Position numbers and translations under genes: made by a program
Origin: Halococcaceae archaeon
GTDB taxonomy: Archaea > Halobacteriota > Halobacteria > Halobacteriales > Halalkalicoccaceae
Direction of reading: 5' to 3'
DNA length: 8,201 nucleotides
Assembly (NCBI GenBank): GCA_007129135.1
Contig: SKWB01000345.1
Coordinates: 1 to 8,201, forward strand
In this document: positions 1 to 6,880 of the stretch, one piece after another
Layout of the letters: each line of letters begins with the position of its first letter
How positions within the stretch are numbered: the first letter of the stretch is position 1
Notes under the pieces: model-generated
Told to the model about the DNA's origin: nothing
The model's input: the letters and a program-made list of their open reading frames with translations, nothing else
Database searches by the model: none

Positions 1-53
1 AGGCGATCGCCGCCGACGGCGGCACGGAGACCGGTACCTGCTGCGGCGACTGA
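1..53 (+). CDS. C-terminal end of an unidentified protein (partial)
   Basis: Reading from base 3, sixteen codons run to TGA at 51-53 and give AIAADGGTETGTCCGD. Almost every codon ends in G or C, as expected for a real haloarchaeal gene. The other two forward frames give Arg- and Pro-rich translations and look like shadows. The end carries a Cys-Cys-Gly-Asp tail that could bind metal or form a redox pair, but sixteen residues are too few to assign a family. The rest of the gene lies outside the window. The call rests on codon pattern alone. Confidence 0.5.
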   Translation, partial: AIAADGGTETGTCCGD

Positions 54-97
54 TCCGAACCGAGTCGCCGTGTATCGCTCCGGCCGAGAGGAGGTGA

Positions 98-133
98 CGG
101 TCGGAGCGGGACGGACCGCTGTCGCTCCGTCCG
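98..133 (+). repeat. Overlapping short inverted repeats, possible terminator or operator
   Basis: Three overlapping inverted pairs lie here: CGGTC (98-102) with GACCG (114-118), CGGAGCG (102-108) with CGCTCCG (123-129), and GGACGGA (109-115) with TCCGTCC (126-132). They could form alternative hairpins in RNA made past the stop at 53, or be a protein-binding site 25-60 bases upstream of the TATA-like box of the protease gene. No T tract follows, so a classical terminator is not supported. In GC-rich DNA such pairs also arise by chance. Confidence 0.3.
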
Positions 134-156
134 AGAGCCCACGCCGGACCCACGGA

Positions 157-163
157 CTTATTA
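157..163 (+). promoter_or_regulatory. TATA-like box of the protease/lipoprotein operon
   Basis: CTTATTA is the only AT-rich run between 54 and 191 and lies about 31 bases before the ATG at 192. With usual archaeal spacing, transcription would begin a few bases before the ATG, giving a very short leader. No ribosome binding site is evident directly before the start. Confidence 0.5.
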
Positions 164-191
164 TCTCGCATCGCTGACGGGTGGGCGAGCG

Positions 192-1220
192 ATGGCTCGC
201 CCTCCGCCAGACCGCGAACTACGGTACCGAATGGCGCTCGCGCTCGTCCTCGTCGTCGTCCTCCCGTTCGCGTTCGTCTACACGTTCCTGTTCCTCGCAA
301 ACACCCTCGGCATCGCCCTGCTCGAGTGGGCGAACGAACGCCCCTACACGGGCGAGTTCTACGTCGATCCCCTCTTCCTGACGGTCGTCGTCCTCGGCGG
401 GCTCGCCGTCCAGTATCGTTACGGGCCGCGCGCGGTACTCGACTCCGTCGGCGCGCGCCGGATCGGCCCCGAGGAGTACCCGGACCTCCACGCGACGGTC
501 GATCGGCTGGCCCGACAGGCGGACGTCCCCGTCCCCGAGGTGGCGGTGGTCGACACCGAACTGCCGAACGCCTTCGCCGTCGGCACGCTCGGTTCGGGCT
601 CCGTCGTCGTGACGACCGGTCTGCTCGACCTGCTCGACGAGGACGAGCGGGAGGCGGTGCTCGCCCACGAGGTCGCCCACCTCGCGAACCGCGACGCGGG
701 CCTGATGACCGTCGCCTGGCTGCTGCCGACGATCACCTACTACCTCGCGGTCGCCGCCGCCTGGGTGCTCTACGGCCTGGTGCGCACGCTCGGCATGGGT
801 GGCGGCCGCTCGCGGACGAGCGGCGACGGCCGGGGCCTCGCCGTCGCGGTGGTCGTGGTCGTCGTGAGCGCCCTCGCGACGCTCGCGGTCTCCGCGATGT
901 TCTGGGCGGCGAGCGTGCTGCTCTACCGCGTGCTCGCCCGGTACCGCGAGTACGCCGCCGACCGTGCCGCGGCGGCGATGACCGGCTCGCCCGCCGCGCT
1001 CGCGAGCGCGCTCTCGAAGGTGGACGAGACGATGCCGTCGGTGCCCGACGCCGACCTCCGCGAGTACGACGGCGGCACGGAGGCGCTCTACCTCGCGCCG
1101 CTCGAGTCGCGTGACTTCGGCTCCGCCGAACTGGTGAGCACCGACATCTTCCCCGACACGCATCCACCGACCGAAGAGCGCGTTGCCCGACTCCGCGACC
1201 TCGAACGGGAGGGTGTCTGA
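192..1220 (+). CDS. htpX: HtpX-like M48 family membrane zinc metalloprotease
   Basis: A 342-residue integral membrane endopeptidase; HtpX-type enzymes degrade damaged or misfolded membrane proteins with a cytoplasmic-side zinc site. Seen in sequence: two N-terminal membrane segments (about 14-46 and 61-77); the zinc motif HEVAH at 159-163, with H159 and H163 as ligands and E160 catalytic; two further hydrophobic segments (about 171-198 and 216-247); and E253 in EYAADR as the expected third ligand. HPPTEERVARL near the C-terminus (324-334) is the usual HtpX ending. A basic, Gly-rich loop (201-214) separates segments three and four. The order of elements matches bacterial and archaeal HtpX. Haloarchaea often carry several M48 paralogues, so the symbol marks the family, not a specific orthologue. 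The stop overlaps the next start (TGATG), so the downstream lipoprotein is probably co-translated. All catalytic residues are present. Confidence 0.9.
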   Translation: MARPPPDRELRYRMALALVLVVVLPFAFVYTFLFLANTLGIALLEWANERPYTGEFYVDPLFLTVVVLGGLAVQYRYGPRAVLDSVGARRIGPEEYPDLHATVDRLARQADVPVPEVAVVDTELPNAFAVGTLGSGSVVVTTGLLDLLDEDEREAVLAHEVAHLANRDAGLMTVAWLLPTITYYLAVAAAWVLYGLVRTLGMGGGRSRTSGDGRGLAVAVVVVVVSALATLAVSAMFWAASVLLYRVLARYREYAADRAAAAMTGSPAALASALSKVDETMPSVPDADLREYDGGTEALYLAPLESRDFGSAELVSTDIFPDTHPPTEERVARLRDLEREGV

Positions 1221-2377
1221 TGGACCTCGGCCGCCGGGCGGTGCTCGCCGTCGGCCTCGGCGCGGCGAGCGCACTCGCCGGCTGTGGCTACCAGCCGGGT
1301 GGCGGTGAACTCGACTGGGAGACGGGCCTGAGCGGGGGCGGACTCACGGAGACCGAGAGTCCCACACTGGTGACGAACGGCCGGCTGGTCGTCGTCGGGA
1401 ACCGAAGTGGCCGGACACACGACTTCGACACCGGGGAGTGGGTCGACGCGGAGGAGGTGCAGGTCCGGACCTACCGTGGGGACGGAACGGTTCACTGGAG
1501 CGCCGAGACCGAGGGACAGTACGACGGAAGCCCGGCGGCCGACGACCGCGGCGTCTACGTCCCGCTCGACGGCGGCGAACTCGTCGCCGTCGGACCGGAC
1601 GAGGACGCCGACACCCACGAAGACGACGGAGACGGAGCCGAGCGCTGGCGGAGCGACGGGGAGGGTCTCACGGAGTTCGTCGCGGGCGACGGCGTCGTGG
1701 TCGGAACCGACCGAGAACGGATCGTCGGGTTCGACGCCGAGGACGGCGACCGGCGGTTCGATCGGGAGCTGGGCGACGCGGCGGTTGGGGACCTGGCGAT
1801 CGGGAACGGAACCGTCTGGATCGGTTCGGCGCGCGGGAACGGGGAGGGCGAACTCGTCGCGGTCGACACCGACGGTGAGGAGCGGTTCTCCCGCTCGCTT
1901 CCCTCGACGGTCCAGCGGATGGCGGCGACCGCCGAGGGCTGTCTCCTCGAACTCGGAGACGACGCGGGTCTGACGATGATCGGGACCGGGAGCGACGACC
2001 GGTGGGACCGGGAGGCGGCACCGTCGGGGCGGTGGGCGACCACCAGTGATCGGCTCTACGGCGTCGTCGACGGCGACCTCACGGCGATCGACCTCGGAGA
2101 CGGTGCCGTCCGCTGGGAGCGGTCCGACGTCGACACCAACGGTCGCGTCGTGGCCGACGAGCGGGGCGTCTACGCCCGGGGGACCGTCCCCGGTCTCGAC
2201 GGCTGCGGGCTGGTCGCCGTCGACCGCGACGGCGACCGGTGGTGGGAGGCCCCGCTCCCGCGTGACGTGGACTGTTCCGGCGAGTTGCTGCTCGTCGGGG
2301 ACCGGCTCGTGCTGGTCCAGAGTTCGACCGCGTACGGCTTCCGCGCGGGTCCGGGCCTGCGGCTCTCCCTCGTCTAA
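1220..2377 (+). CDS. Tat-exported lipoprotein with PQQ-like beta-propeller
   Basis: A 385-residue protein predicted to be exported folded and lipid-anchored outside the membrane. The N-terminus has a twin-arginine signal (GRRAVLA, residues 4-10), a hydrophobic stretch and the lipobox LAGC with C22 as lipidation site. The mature part holds repeated blade-like units with the PQQ/BamB-type pattern: DG-x-x-x-W, then GVYV or LYGVV, then GELVAVD. Examples lie at about 88-125, 138-172, 193-217, 272-300 and 293-335; the total suggests a seven- or eight-bladed propeller. There are no obvious enzymatic residues, so a binding or scaffold role is likelier than PQQ-dependent dehydrogenase activity. An acidic, hydrophilic insertion at 126-140 fits a surface loop. 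The start overlaps the protease stop by one base, which implies translational coupling. By analogy with BamB-like scaffolds it may act with the protease in envelope quality control; that is inference from context only. Confidence 0.85.
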   Translation: MDLGRRAVLAVGLGAASALAGCGYQPGGGELDWETGLSGGGLTETESPTLVTNGRLVVVGNRSGRTHDFDTGEWVDAEEVQVRTYRGDGTVHWSAETEGQYDGSPAADDRGVYVPLDGGELVAVGPDEDADTHEDDGDGAERWRSDGEGLTEFVAGDGVVVGTDRERIVGFDAEDGDRRFDRELGDAAVGDLAIGNGTVWIGSARGNGEGELVAVDTDGEERFSRSLPSTVQRMAATAEGCLLELGDDAGLTMIGTGSDDRWDREAAPSGRWATTSDRLYGVVDGDLTAIDLGDGAVRWERSDVDTNGRVVADERGVYARGTVPGLDGCGLVAVDRDGDRWWEAPLPRDVDCSGELLLVGDRLVLVQSSTAYGFRAGPGLRLSLV

Positions 2378-2390
2378 TCGGTGCGCCTAC

Positions 2391-4256
2391 TCACGCGCCG
2401 ACGACGGAGATCTGCTGCTTCCTGTCGATCGCGTACTCGAGTTCCTCGGCGATGGCGCTGCCGCGTGAGACCTGGATGTCCCCGCCACGCCCGACGGTCG
2501 CGGTGAAGAGGTACTCCCCGTCTGCGCGCACCTCGACGGTCTGTCCCGGCTGTGCTCTCTCTAGCTCGATCCGGACGTGTCTGGAGGTGATCTCCGGGAC
2601 GACGGTCTCGCTCGGTTCCTCGGTCTGACCCGTGTTCCCGCCGCCGTTGGGCGCGCTTCCCCCGCCGATCGCGCCCGGCTTCTCGGCGTGGGTTCGGACG
2701 TCGATGTCGATACCCAGTCTGTTCTCGACGTCGGTGATCCGGCCGCCGCCCTTGCCGATCACCGCCGAGATGTCGTCCTCCTCGACGTAGACCACCGCGC
2801 GGTTCTGGCTCTGGAGTTCGACGTCGACGTAGCCCCGAGCGATCGAGCGGATCTCGCGCTCGATCTCCTGGCGGGCGAGTCGGTCGACGCCGCCTTCGTC
2901 CTCCTCCTCGCCCCCGATCGGGACCGTGACGACCTGGCGGTTGAACGTGTAGATCTCGTACTCCGGCGTCCCGGTCTCGTAGTCGCGGATGACGATCACC
3001 GGCCGGGTGAGGTCCTCCTCGGTCATCCCGTGGGGCACTTTCACCTCGGTCGTGACGTCGTAGACCGTGTGGACCATCCCGTCCTCGATGTAGACGACCG
3101 TGTCGACGACCTGCGGGATCATCCCGAGCTCGACCCTCCCGATCAACCGCTGGAGCGCGTCGATCGCCCGCGTGGCGTGGACGACGCCGACCATCCCGAC
3201 ACCCGCCAGCCGCATGTCGGCGAAGACACGGAAGTCGGAGGTCTTTCTCACCTCGTCGTAGATCGTGTAGTCGGGTCGGACCATCAACAGCGCGTCGGCG
3301 GTCTTCTCCATCGACCCCCCGAGTTCGGTGTACTGGGTGATCCCCTCGTCGACCTGGAGGTCGCGGGGTTTCTCCATCGTCTTCACCGCGTAGCCCGAGT
3401 CGGCGAGGAAGCCCGCGACCGCCTGGGCGAACGTCGACTTCCCGGCCCCGGGCGAGCCCGCGATCAGCACGCCGCGCTGGCGGGTCACCAGCCGGTCGCG
3501 GAGCTCGTCGGCGTACTCGTAGTCGTCCAGTTCGGTCTTCACCAGCGGGCGGACCGCGGTGATCTCGATCCCATCACTGAACGGCGGCCGGGCGATCGCG
3601 ATCCGGTAGTCGCGGAACTGGATGATCGTCATCCCCGGCTCGCGCATCTCGATGAACCCGTCGCGCGAGCGCTTTGCCGCGGTCTCGATCTCGCGAGCCA
3701 TCTCCTCGATCCGCTCGGCGTCCAGTTCCTCCTCGGCGACGTGTTCGTAGACCATCTCGCCGATCGCCCCGCGTTTGGCCATCGGGGCGACGCCGGCTTT
3801 GAGGTGGACGCTCATCGTCTCTTCGTCGAAGTAGCCCTCGAGGTCGAGGCTGTCGATCGCCTCGACCCGCGGGGCGACGTACTCCACGTCGAGGCCCTTC
3901 GCCTCCGCGACCTCGCTCTGGACGATGTCGCTCGTGACGAACCGGGCGCCCTCCTCCGCGGCGATGTCCCGGATCAGCGCGTCGATCTCGCCCTCGCTCG
4001 CCCGGTCGAGTTCGATCGCCTCGGGCCGCCGACCGACGTAGCGGATCTCGACCGTCCCCTCGTCGGCGAGGTCGGCCAGCCGTTTCAGCTCCTCCAAGCC
4101 GTCCCAGCCGGTGTCGTGGCCCTCGTTCGCCTGGTGTTCGAGCTCCCCGACGACCGCCTCGGGGATCAACACCGTCGCCCCCTCGTAGCTGCCGTCGCGG
4201 ATCCGCTCTGAGATACGACCGTCGATAACGACGCTCGTGTCCGGGAGAACCTTCAT
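2391..4256 (-). CDS. PIN domain - PilT-like ATPase - KH domain protein (PINA-like)
   Basis: A 621-residue protein. Domains in order: a PIN nuclease fold (about 1-130) with acidic residues D6 (LPDTS), D12, E38 (VGELE), D93 (IDALI) and D110 (TSD); a linker (about 145-215); a secretion-type P-loop ATPase with Walker A GSPGAGKST (267-275), Walker B-like IYDE (332-335) and a conserved HATR (360-363); a KH nucleic-acid-binding domain with GKGGGRI (501-507); then a Gly-rich linker (527-545) and a last beta-rich segment of about 60 residues. This PIN-ATPase-KH order matches Sulfolobus PINA, a hexameric ATPase reported to promote Holliday-junction branch migration and to interact with Hjc and Hjm. Haloarchaeal homologues are usually called PINc/VapC family ATPases. 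ATG 4256 is preferred over ATG 4295 because a TATA-like box (4280-4285) lies between them, 26 bases before 4256, and the family begins MKVLPDTS. The product is soluble and unlikely to be a toxin-antitoxin VapC. Confidence 0.9.
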   Translation of the reverse strand: MKVLPDTSVVIDGRISERIRDGSYEGATVLIPEAVVGELEHQANEGHDTGWDGLEELKRLADLADEGTVEIRYVGRRPEAIELDRASEGEIDALIRDIAAEEGARFVTSDIVQSEVAEAKGLDVEYVAPRVEAIDSLDLEGYFDEETMSVHLKAGVAPMAKRGAIGEMVYEHVAEEELDAERIEEMAREIETAAKRSRDGFIEMREPGMTIIQFRDYRIAIARPPFSDGIEITAVRPLVKTELDDYEYADELRDRLVTRQRGVLIAGSPGAGKSTFAQAVAGFLADSGYAVKTMEKPRDLQVDEGITQYTELGGSMEKTADALLMVRPDYTIYDEVRKTSDFRVFADMRLAGVGMVGVVHATRAIDALQRLIGRVELGMIPQVVDTVVYIEDGMVHTVYDVTTEVKVPHGMTEEDLTRPVIVIRDYETGTPEYEIYTFNRQVVTVPIGGEEEDEGGVDRLARQEIEREIRSIARGYVDVELQSQNRAVVYVEEDDISAVIGKGGGRITDVENRLGIDIDVRTHAEKPGAIGGGSAPNGGGNTGQTEEPSETVVPEITSRHVRIELERAQPGQTVEVRADGEYLFTATVGRGGDIQVSRGSAIAEELEYAIDRKQQISVVGA

Positions 4257-4279
4257 GCCCCGCGTAGAGTCGGGCCGGG

Positions 4280-4285
4280 TATAAG
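4280..4285 (-). promoter_or_regulatory. TATA-like box of the PIN-ATPase gene
   Basis: On the minus strand the sequence reads ATGAAACACGCTTATACC; CTTATA is centred about 26 bases before the ATG at 4256. The upstream GAAAC fits a purine-rich BRE for TFB. The spacing predicts a leaderless mRNA and rules out translation from the ATG at 4295, which lies upstream of the box. Confidence 0.65.
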
Positions 4286-4288
4286 CGT

Positions 4289-4315
4289 GTTTCATGCACG
4301 ATGGAAACGACTAAG
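4289..4315 (+). promoter_or_regulatory. Divergent promoter core: inverted GTTTC...GAAAC and plus-strand box
   Basis: GTTTCAT (4289-4295) and ATGGAAAC (4301-4308) form an imperfect inverted repeat with one extra base in the right arm. CTAAG (4311-4315), centred about 26 bases before the ATG at 4339, is a weak TATA-like element for the membrane protein gene. Each arm would be the BRE of the promoter on its own side, so the two promoters lie back to back within about 35 bases. A regulator bound at the symmetric element could affect both genes. The CTAAG box is a poor TATA match. Confidence 0.4.
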
Positions 4316-4338
4316 CGAGCCACCGAGCGTTCTCGTGC

Positions 4339-4776
4339 ATGGACTCGACGGGGAGGACGCTCGGGGCCGCCGCAGCGCTCTGGCTCGGCCTCTACGGTGC
4401 CGTCGCGGCTGCGCTCTACGCCATCTTCGGCGCTCTCGACGTCGTTCCCGGCGACGAACGCGTCGGCGTCGCGCTGGCGCTGGCGATGATCGTCACCGCC
4501 CTCGCGCTGCTCTCGGTGATCGTGGACCGACTCGTCTTCACCCGCGAACCGGAGGACCTCCTCACCCGCCAGACCCCCTGGGTGCTCGTCCTCGTGGCGA
4601 CGACGGTCGCGTCCACGGCCCTCCTGCTCTCGACCGCCGTCGCCACCCCCGGCGACGCCGTCCTCTTCGGCATCGCCATCGCGCTCCCGTTCACCGTCTT
4701 CCTCTTCGCCGCCGTGAACCTCGCTCGCTACCGGACGATGGAACACGGTGTCGAGGCGGACGAACACCGCGACTGA
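4339..4776 (+). CDS. Small four-helix membrane protein of unknown function
   Basis: A 145-residue protein with four predicted membrane helices at about 8-32, 42-64, 81-103 and 106-128, short loops and a charged C-terminus (RYRTMEHG...DEHRD). The charged loop between helices two and three (DRLVFTREPEDLLTRQ, 63-78) should face the cytoplasm together with both termini by the positive-inside rule. There are no catalytic or metal-binding motifs, and I do not recognise the family beyond a haloarchaeal-type hypothetical membrane protein. The ATG lies about 26 bases after a weak TATA-like element, so the mRNA may be leaderless. It is divergent from the PIN-ATPase gene and precedes the M20 peptidase gene, which has its own promoter. 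Codon use is like the neighbours. The coding call is supported by GC-rich third positions and the clear helix pattern. Confidence 0.8.
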   Translation: MDSTGRTLGAAAALWLGLYGAVAAALYAIFGALDVVPGDERVGVALALAMIVTALALLSVIVDRLVFTREPEDLLTRQTPWVLVLVATTVASTALLLSTAVATPGDAVLFGIAIALPFTVFLFAAVNLARYRTMEHGVEADEHRD

Positions 4777-4777
4777 C

Positions 4778-4853
4778 ACCGTCGGCTATCGCTGTGTGAA
4801 GGGCTTCGACACCCCGGGAACGCGACGGTCTCGAACGACTGACAGCCGACGGT
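4778..4853 (+). repeat. Perfect 10-bp inverted repeat spanning the intergenic region before the M20 gene
   Basis: ACCGTCGGCT at 4778-4787 is exactly complementary to AGCCGACGGT at 4844-4853. The match extends to 13 bp with one mismatch (4778-4790 against 4841-4853). The left arm starts two bases after the stop of the membrane protein gene; the right arm ends at the first T of the TATA-like box of the M20 gene, where a BRE would be. A smaller imperfect hairpin (4794-4812) lies between. It may be two operator half-sites about six helical turns apart, or a stem closing the end of the upstream transcript. Confidence 0.5.
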
Positions 4854-4858
4854 ATAAG
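4853..4858 (+). promoter_or_regulatory. TATA-like box of the M20 peptidase gene
   Basis: TATAAG is centred about 27-28 bases before the ATG at 4883, ideal for a leaderless haloarchaeal transcript. It lies inside a longer open frame that begins at 4748, so it argues strongly for the downstream start at 4883. Confidence 0.7.
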
Positions 4859-4882
4859 CCCCCGCGGCACGCAGCGACTGGC

Positions 4883-5968
4883 ATGAACGACGTCGAACGG
4901 CTGACCCGCGAGCTGTGTGCGGTCCCGAGCCACGAGGACGAGACCGCCGCCGGGGACCTGATCGAGCGGTGGCTGCGCGAGGAGACCGAGAGCGAGGTCG
5001 AGCGCGACGCGGTCGGGAACGTGATCGCGCGGAGGGGACCGGGGTCGGGTCCCGAACTCGCGCTCGTCGGACACCACGACGTCGTTCCCCCGGACGAGCG
5101 ACAGGTCGGGGGGGGAGAGTACGTGATCGAGGGGCGCGACGGCAGGCTCTACGGACGCGGCACGGCGGACATGAAGGGCTCGGTCGCGGCCGCGATGTGC
5201 GCCTTTCGGGACGGGGAGCCCGCCCGCGACCTCGTCTTCGCGAGCTTCGTCGGGGAGGAGACCGGCGGCGAGGGCGCACGCCACGCGATCGAGAACGGTT
5301 TCACCCCCGAGTACGCGGTCGTCGGCGAGGGCTCGACGAACTACTCGGGCGAGAACGTGACCGACGTCGTGATCGCGCACAAGGGCCGACGCGGCGGCCG
5401 GATCGTCGGTCGCGGGCGGGCCGAACACGCGAGCCGACCGGAGGCGGGCGAGAACGCGATCTACCGCGTCTGCGACGCGATCGACCTCGTCCGATCGATG
5501 GAGAGCGCCGAGGTGAGCGTCTTCGGACACGAGCTCTCGGGGAGCGTCGCCGTCACGGAGATCGACGGGGGAAGCGCGATGAACGTCATCCCCGAGCGGT
5601 GTGAGGCGACCGTCGACGAGCGAACCGTGCCGGGGGAGTACCTCCCGATCGAGGAGGTCGAACGGGTCGAGGCTGTCGAGTGGGTGGTCGAGAGCGACCT
5701 GCCCCCGATGCGCTGTTCGGACGAGGGGTTCGCGGAGGCGGTCCTCGCGGCCGCGACCGAGAGCCAGGACGCGAGCCCGGAACTCGTGACGAAGCCCCAC
5801 GCGACGGACGCTGGCCGTCTCGCACGCGCAGGCACCGCCTGTGTGGTCTGCGGCGCGGCCGAACCCGGCGAGGCACACACCGACAGGGAGAGCGTCTCGA
5901 TCGACGTGCTGGAGCGCTGTTACCGGATCTATCGAGCCGCCGCCGAATCGGGAGCGATCGTTCTGTAA
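4883..5968 (+). CDS. M20 family metallopeptidase (DapE/ArgE-like amidohydrolase)
   Basis: A 361-residue soluble, probably cytoplasmic, dinuclear-zinc hydrolase. Visible M20 landmarks in order: GHHD (63-66) with the first metal His and the adjacent Asp; GRGTADMKG (91-99) with the bridging D96; GEE (124-126) with the catalytic Glu and a metal Glu; VGEG (147-150) with E149 as ligand; HKG...GRAEHASRPEAGENAI (166-192), the lid/dimerisation domain with H182; NVIPERCEATVDER (234-247); and a C-terminal EAHTDRE (330-336) with H332 as last ligand. All metal and catalytic positions are kept. GRGTADMKG is closest in style to DapE and acetylornithine deacetylases, but haloarchaea do not build diaminopimelate, so the true substrate (an N-acyl amino acid or dipeptide) cannot be read from sequence. 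ATG 4883 is chosen over 4748 because the TATA box at 4853 lies between them and the family begins just before the VERLTRELCAVPS segment. Confidence 0.9.
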   Translation: MNDVERLTRELCAVPSHEDETAAGDLIERWLREETESEVERDAVGNVIARRGPGSGPELALVGHHDVVPPDERQVGGGEYVIEGRDGRLYGRGTADMKGSVAAAMCAFRDGEPARDLVFASFVGEETGGEGARHAIENGFTPEYAVVGEGSTNYSGENVTDVVIAHKGRRGGRIVGRGRAEHASRPEAGENAIYRVCDAIDLVRSMESAEVSVFGHELSGSVAVTEIDGGSAMNVIPERCEATVDERTVPGEYLPIEEVERVEAVEWVVESDLPPMRCSDEGFAEAVLAAATESQDASPELVTKPHATDAGRLARAGTACVVCGAAEPGEAHTDRESVSIDVLERCYRIYRAAAESGAIVL

Positions 5969-5975
5969 GAGGGGT

Positions 5976-5985
5976 AATCATATCA
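5976..5985 (+). promoter_or_regulatory. TATA-like box of the first acidic membrane-anchored protein gene
   Basis: AATCATATCA is the AT-rich run in the 40-base gap after the M20 stop; its centre lies about 28 bases before the GTG at 6009. It supports a separate leaderless transcript starting at or near that GTG. Confidence 0.5.
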
Positions 5986-6008
5986 CGCTCGACCCGCTAG
6001 GGCCGCCA

Positions 6009-6668
6009 GTGAGCCGATCATCTCCGGAAAAGGCGTCGAGCGAAGGGGACGGAACGCCGCTGTGGTGGCAGCCACACACGGTCGTCCTCCTGTTGGGCCT
6101 CCTGACCTTCACACTCGCCGCGGCGGTCGTCTTCGGCACCGGGGGGCTCCCAGGCGACGGCACGACCGCCTCCTCCGACGGCGCGGACCGGACGGACGAG
6201 GCGGTCACGGTCGAGGAGAGCGACGGGACGACTGACGAGACTGACGGGAATGACGCACCCGCCGACAGCGACGACGCGAGCGAGGACGCGCCGCCCGACG
6301 GAGCCGACGACGACGGCGAGGGCGAGACGGACGACGGATCGTACACCTACTCGACCACCGTCGAGGTCGTCGACGGCGACGGCGACCCGGTCGAGGGGGT
6401 CCCGGTGCAGTTCAACCCGGTCGGTGCCGAGGAGCGGGAGTACACCACCGACGAAGACGGCGAGGTGACCGTCGCGTTCGATCACCCCGAGCCGGACGAC
6501 ACCGTCGAGTACGTGCTCGCCGTCGGCGAGGGCGAACGGATCGTCGAGGTCGAGCGGGGCGAGCAGATCGAGGAGGTCCCCCTGTCCGAGAGCACCGCCG
6601 CGCTCTACGACGACGAGGCCGACTCCTCCGAGGAGACCGACGACGAGAGCGCCGCCGTCGGTCCGTGA
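6009..6668 (+). CDS. Membrane-anchored acidic protein with an Ig-like (CarboxypepD-reg/Big-type) domain
   Basis: A 219-residue protein from GTG 6009. Order: a short N-terminus with PLWWQPH (17-23); one membrane helix (about 24-43); an acidic Asp/Glu/Ser/Thr linker (about 48-111); a beta-rich domain (about 112-192) with the pattern VEVVDGDGDPVEGVPVQF ... YTTDEDGEVTVAF, typical of carboxypeptidase-regulatory-like or bacterial Ig-like sandwiches; and an acidic tail (200-219). The few Arg/Lys lie before the helix, so the N-terminus should be inside and the Ig-like part outside. Such domains usually mediate adhesion or act as stalks; no enzymatic residues are seen. The frame stays open upstream to an ATG at 5841 inside the M20 gene, but GTG 6009 sits at leaderless distance from the AT-rich box and begins the part shared with the next gene. 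The N-terminal module is paralogous to the gene at 6881. Confidence 0.8.
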   Translation: MSRSSPEKASSEGDGTPLWWQPHTVVLLLGLLTFTLAAAVVFGTGGLPGDGTTASSDGADRTDEAVTVEESDGTTDETDGNDAPADSDDASEDAPPDGADDDGEGETDDGSYTYSTTVEVVDGDGDPVEGVPVQFNPVGAEEREYTTDEDGEVTVAFDHPEPDDTVEYVLAVGEGERIVEVERGEQIEEVPLSESTAALYDDEADSSEETDDESAAVGP

Positions 6669-6848
6669 CGCCGGTCGTGAGCCGAGATCGGGGAGGAGGG
6701 TACGGGCACGGCTCCCGCCGACGGACACCGCCGCGAGGGGAGCGGCCGAGCGGACCGTCGGGGAACGGGATGAGGAGACAGACGACCCCACCGAACACGC
6801 CGGAACGTATCGGGAGAGAAGAGCGTTCTCGCTGAGAAAGGGCCAGCC
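6669..6848. other. Intergenic region between the two paralogues
   Basis: No convincing coding frame. A small inverted repeat GAGAA (6816-6820) / TTCTC (6826-6830) lies about 20-35 bases upstream of the next TATA-like box, and GAGAAAG (6834-6840) could act as a purine-rich BRE-side element. No T-rich terminator is seen. Confidence 0.4.
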
Positions 6849-6856
6849 ATAATACC
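6849..6856 (+). promoter_or_regulatory. TATA-like box of the polyacidic protein gene
   Basis: CATAATAC is centred about 28 bases before the GTG at 6881, the distance expected for a leaderless archaeal mRNA. It supports that GTG against the out-of-frame ATG at 6868. Confidence 0.6.
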
Positions 6857-6880
6857 CGTGGCGAGGTATGGGCACCCAAC

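Noticed and set aside
219..1274. Minus-strand frame of 351 codons opposite the protease gene
   Set aside because: Arg/His/Gly-rich shadow; the plus strand carries an intact HtpX-like protein.
2577..4211. Long plus-strand frame of 544 codons opposite the PIN-ATPase gene
   Set aside because: Antisense shadow caused by GC-rich third positions; it has no recognisable motifs, while the opposite strand encodes complete PIN, ATPase and KH domains.
2391..4256. VapC-type toxin of a toxin-antitoxin system
   Set aside because: The PIN domain is fused to an ATPase and a KH domain in a 621-residue protein and no small antitoxin gene is adjacent, so a stand-alone VapC toxin is not supported.
4691..5878. 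Minus-strand frame of 395 codons opposite the M20 gene
   Set aside because: Shadow translation with no motifs; the M20 metal-site residues are all on the plus strand.
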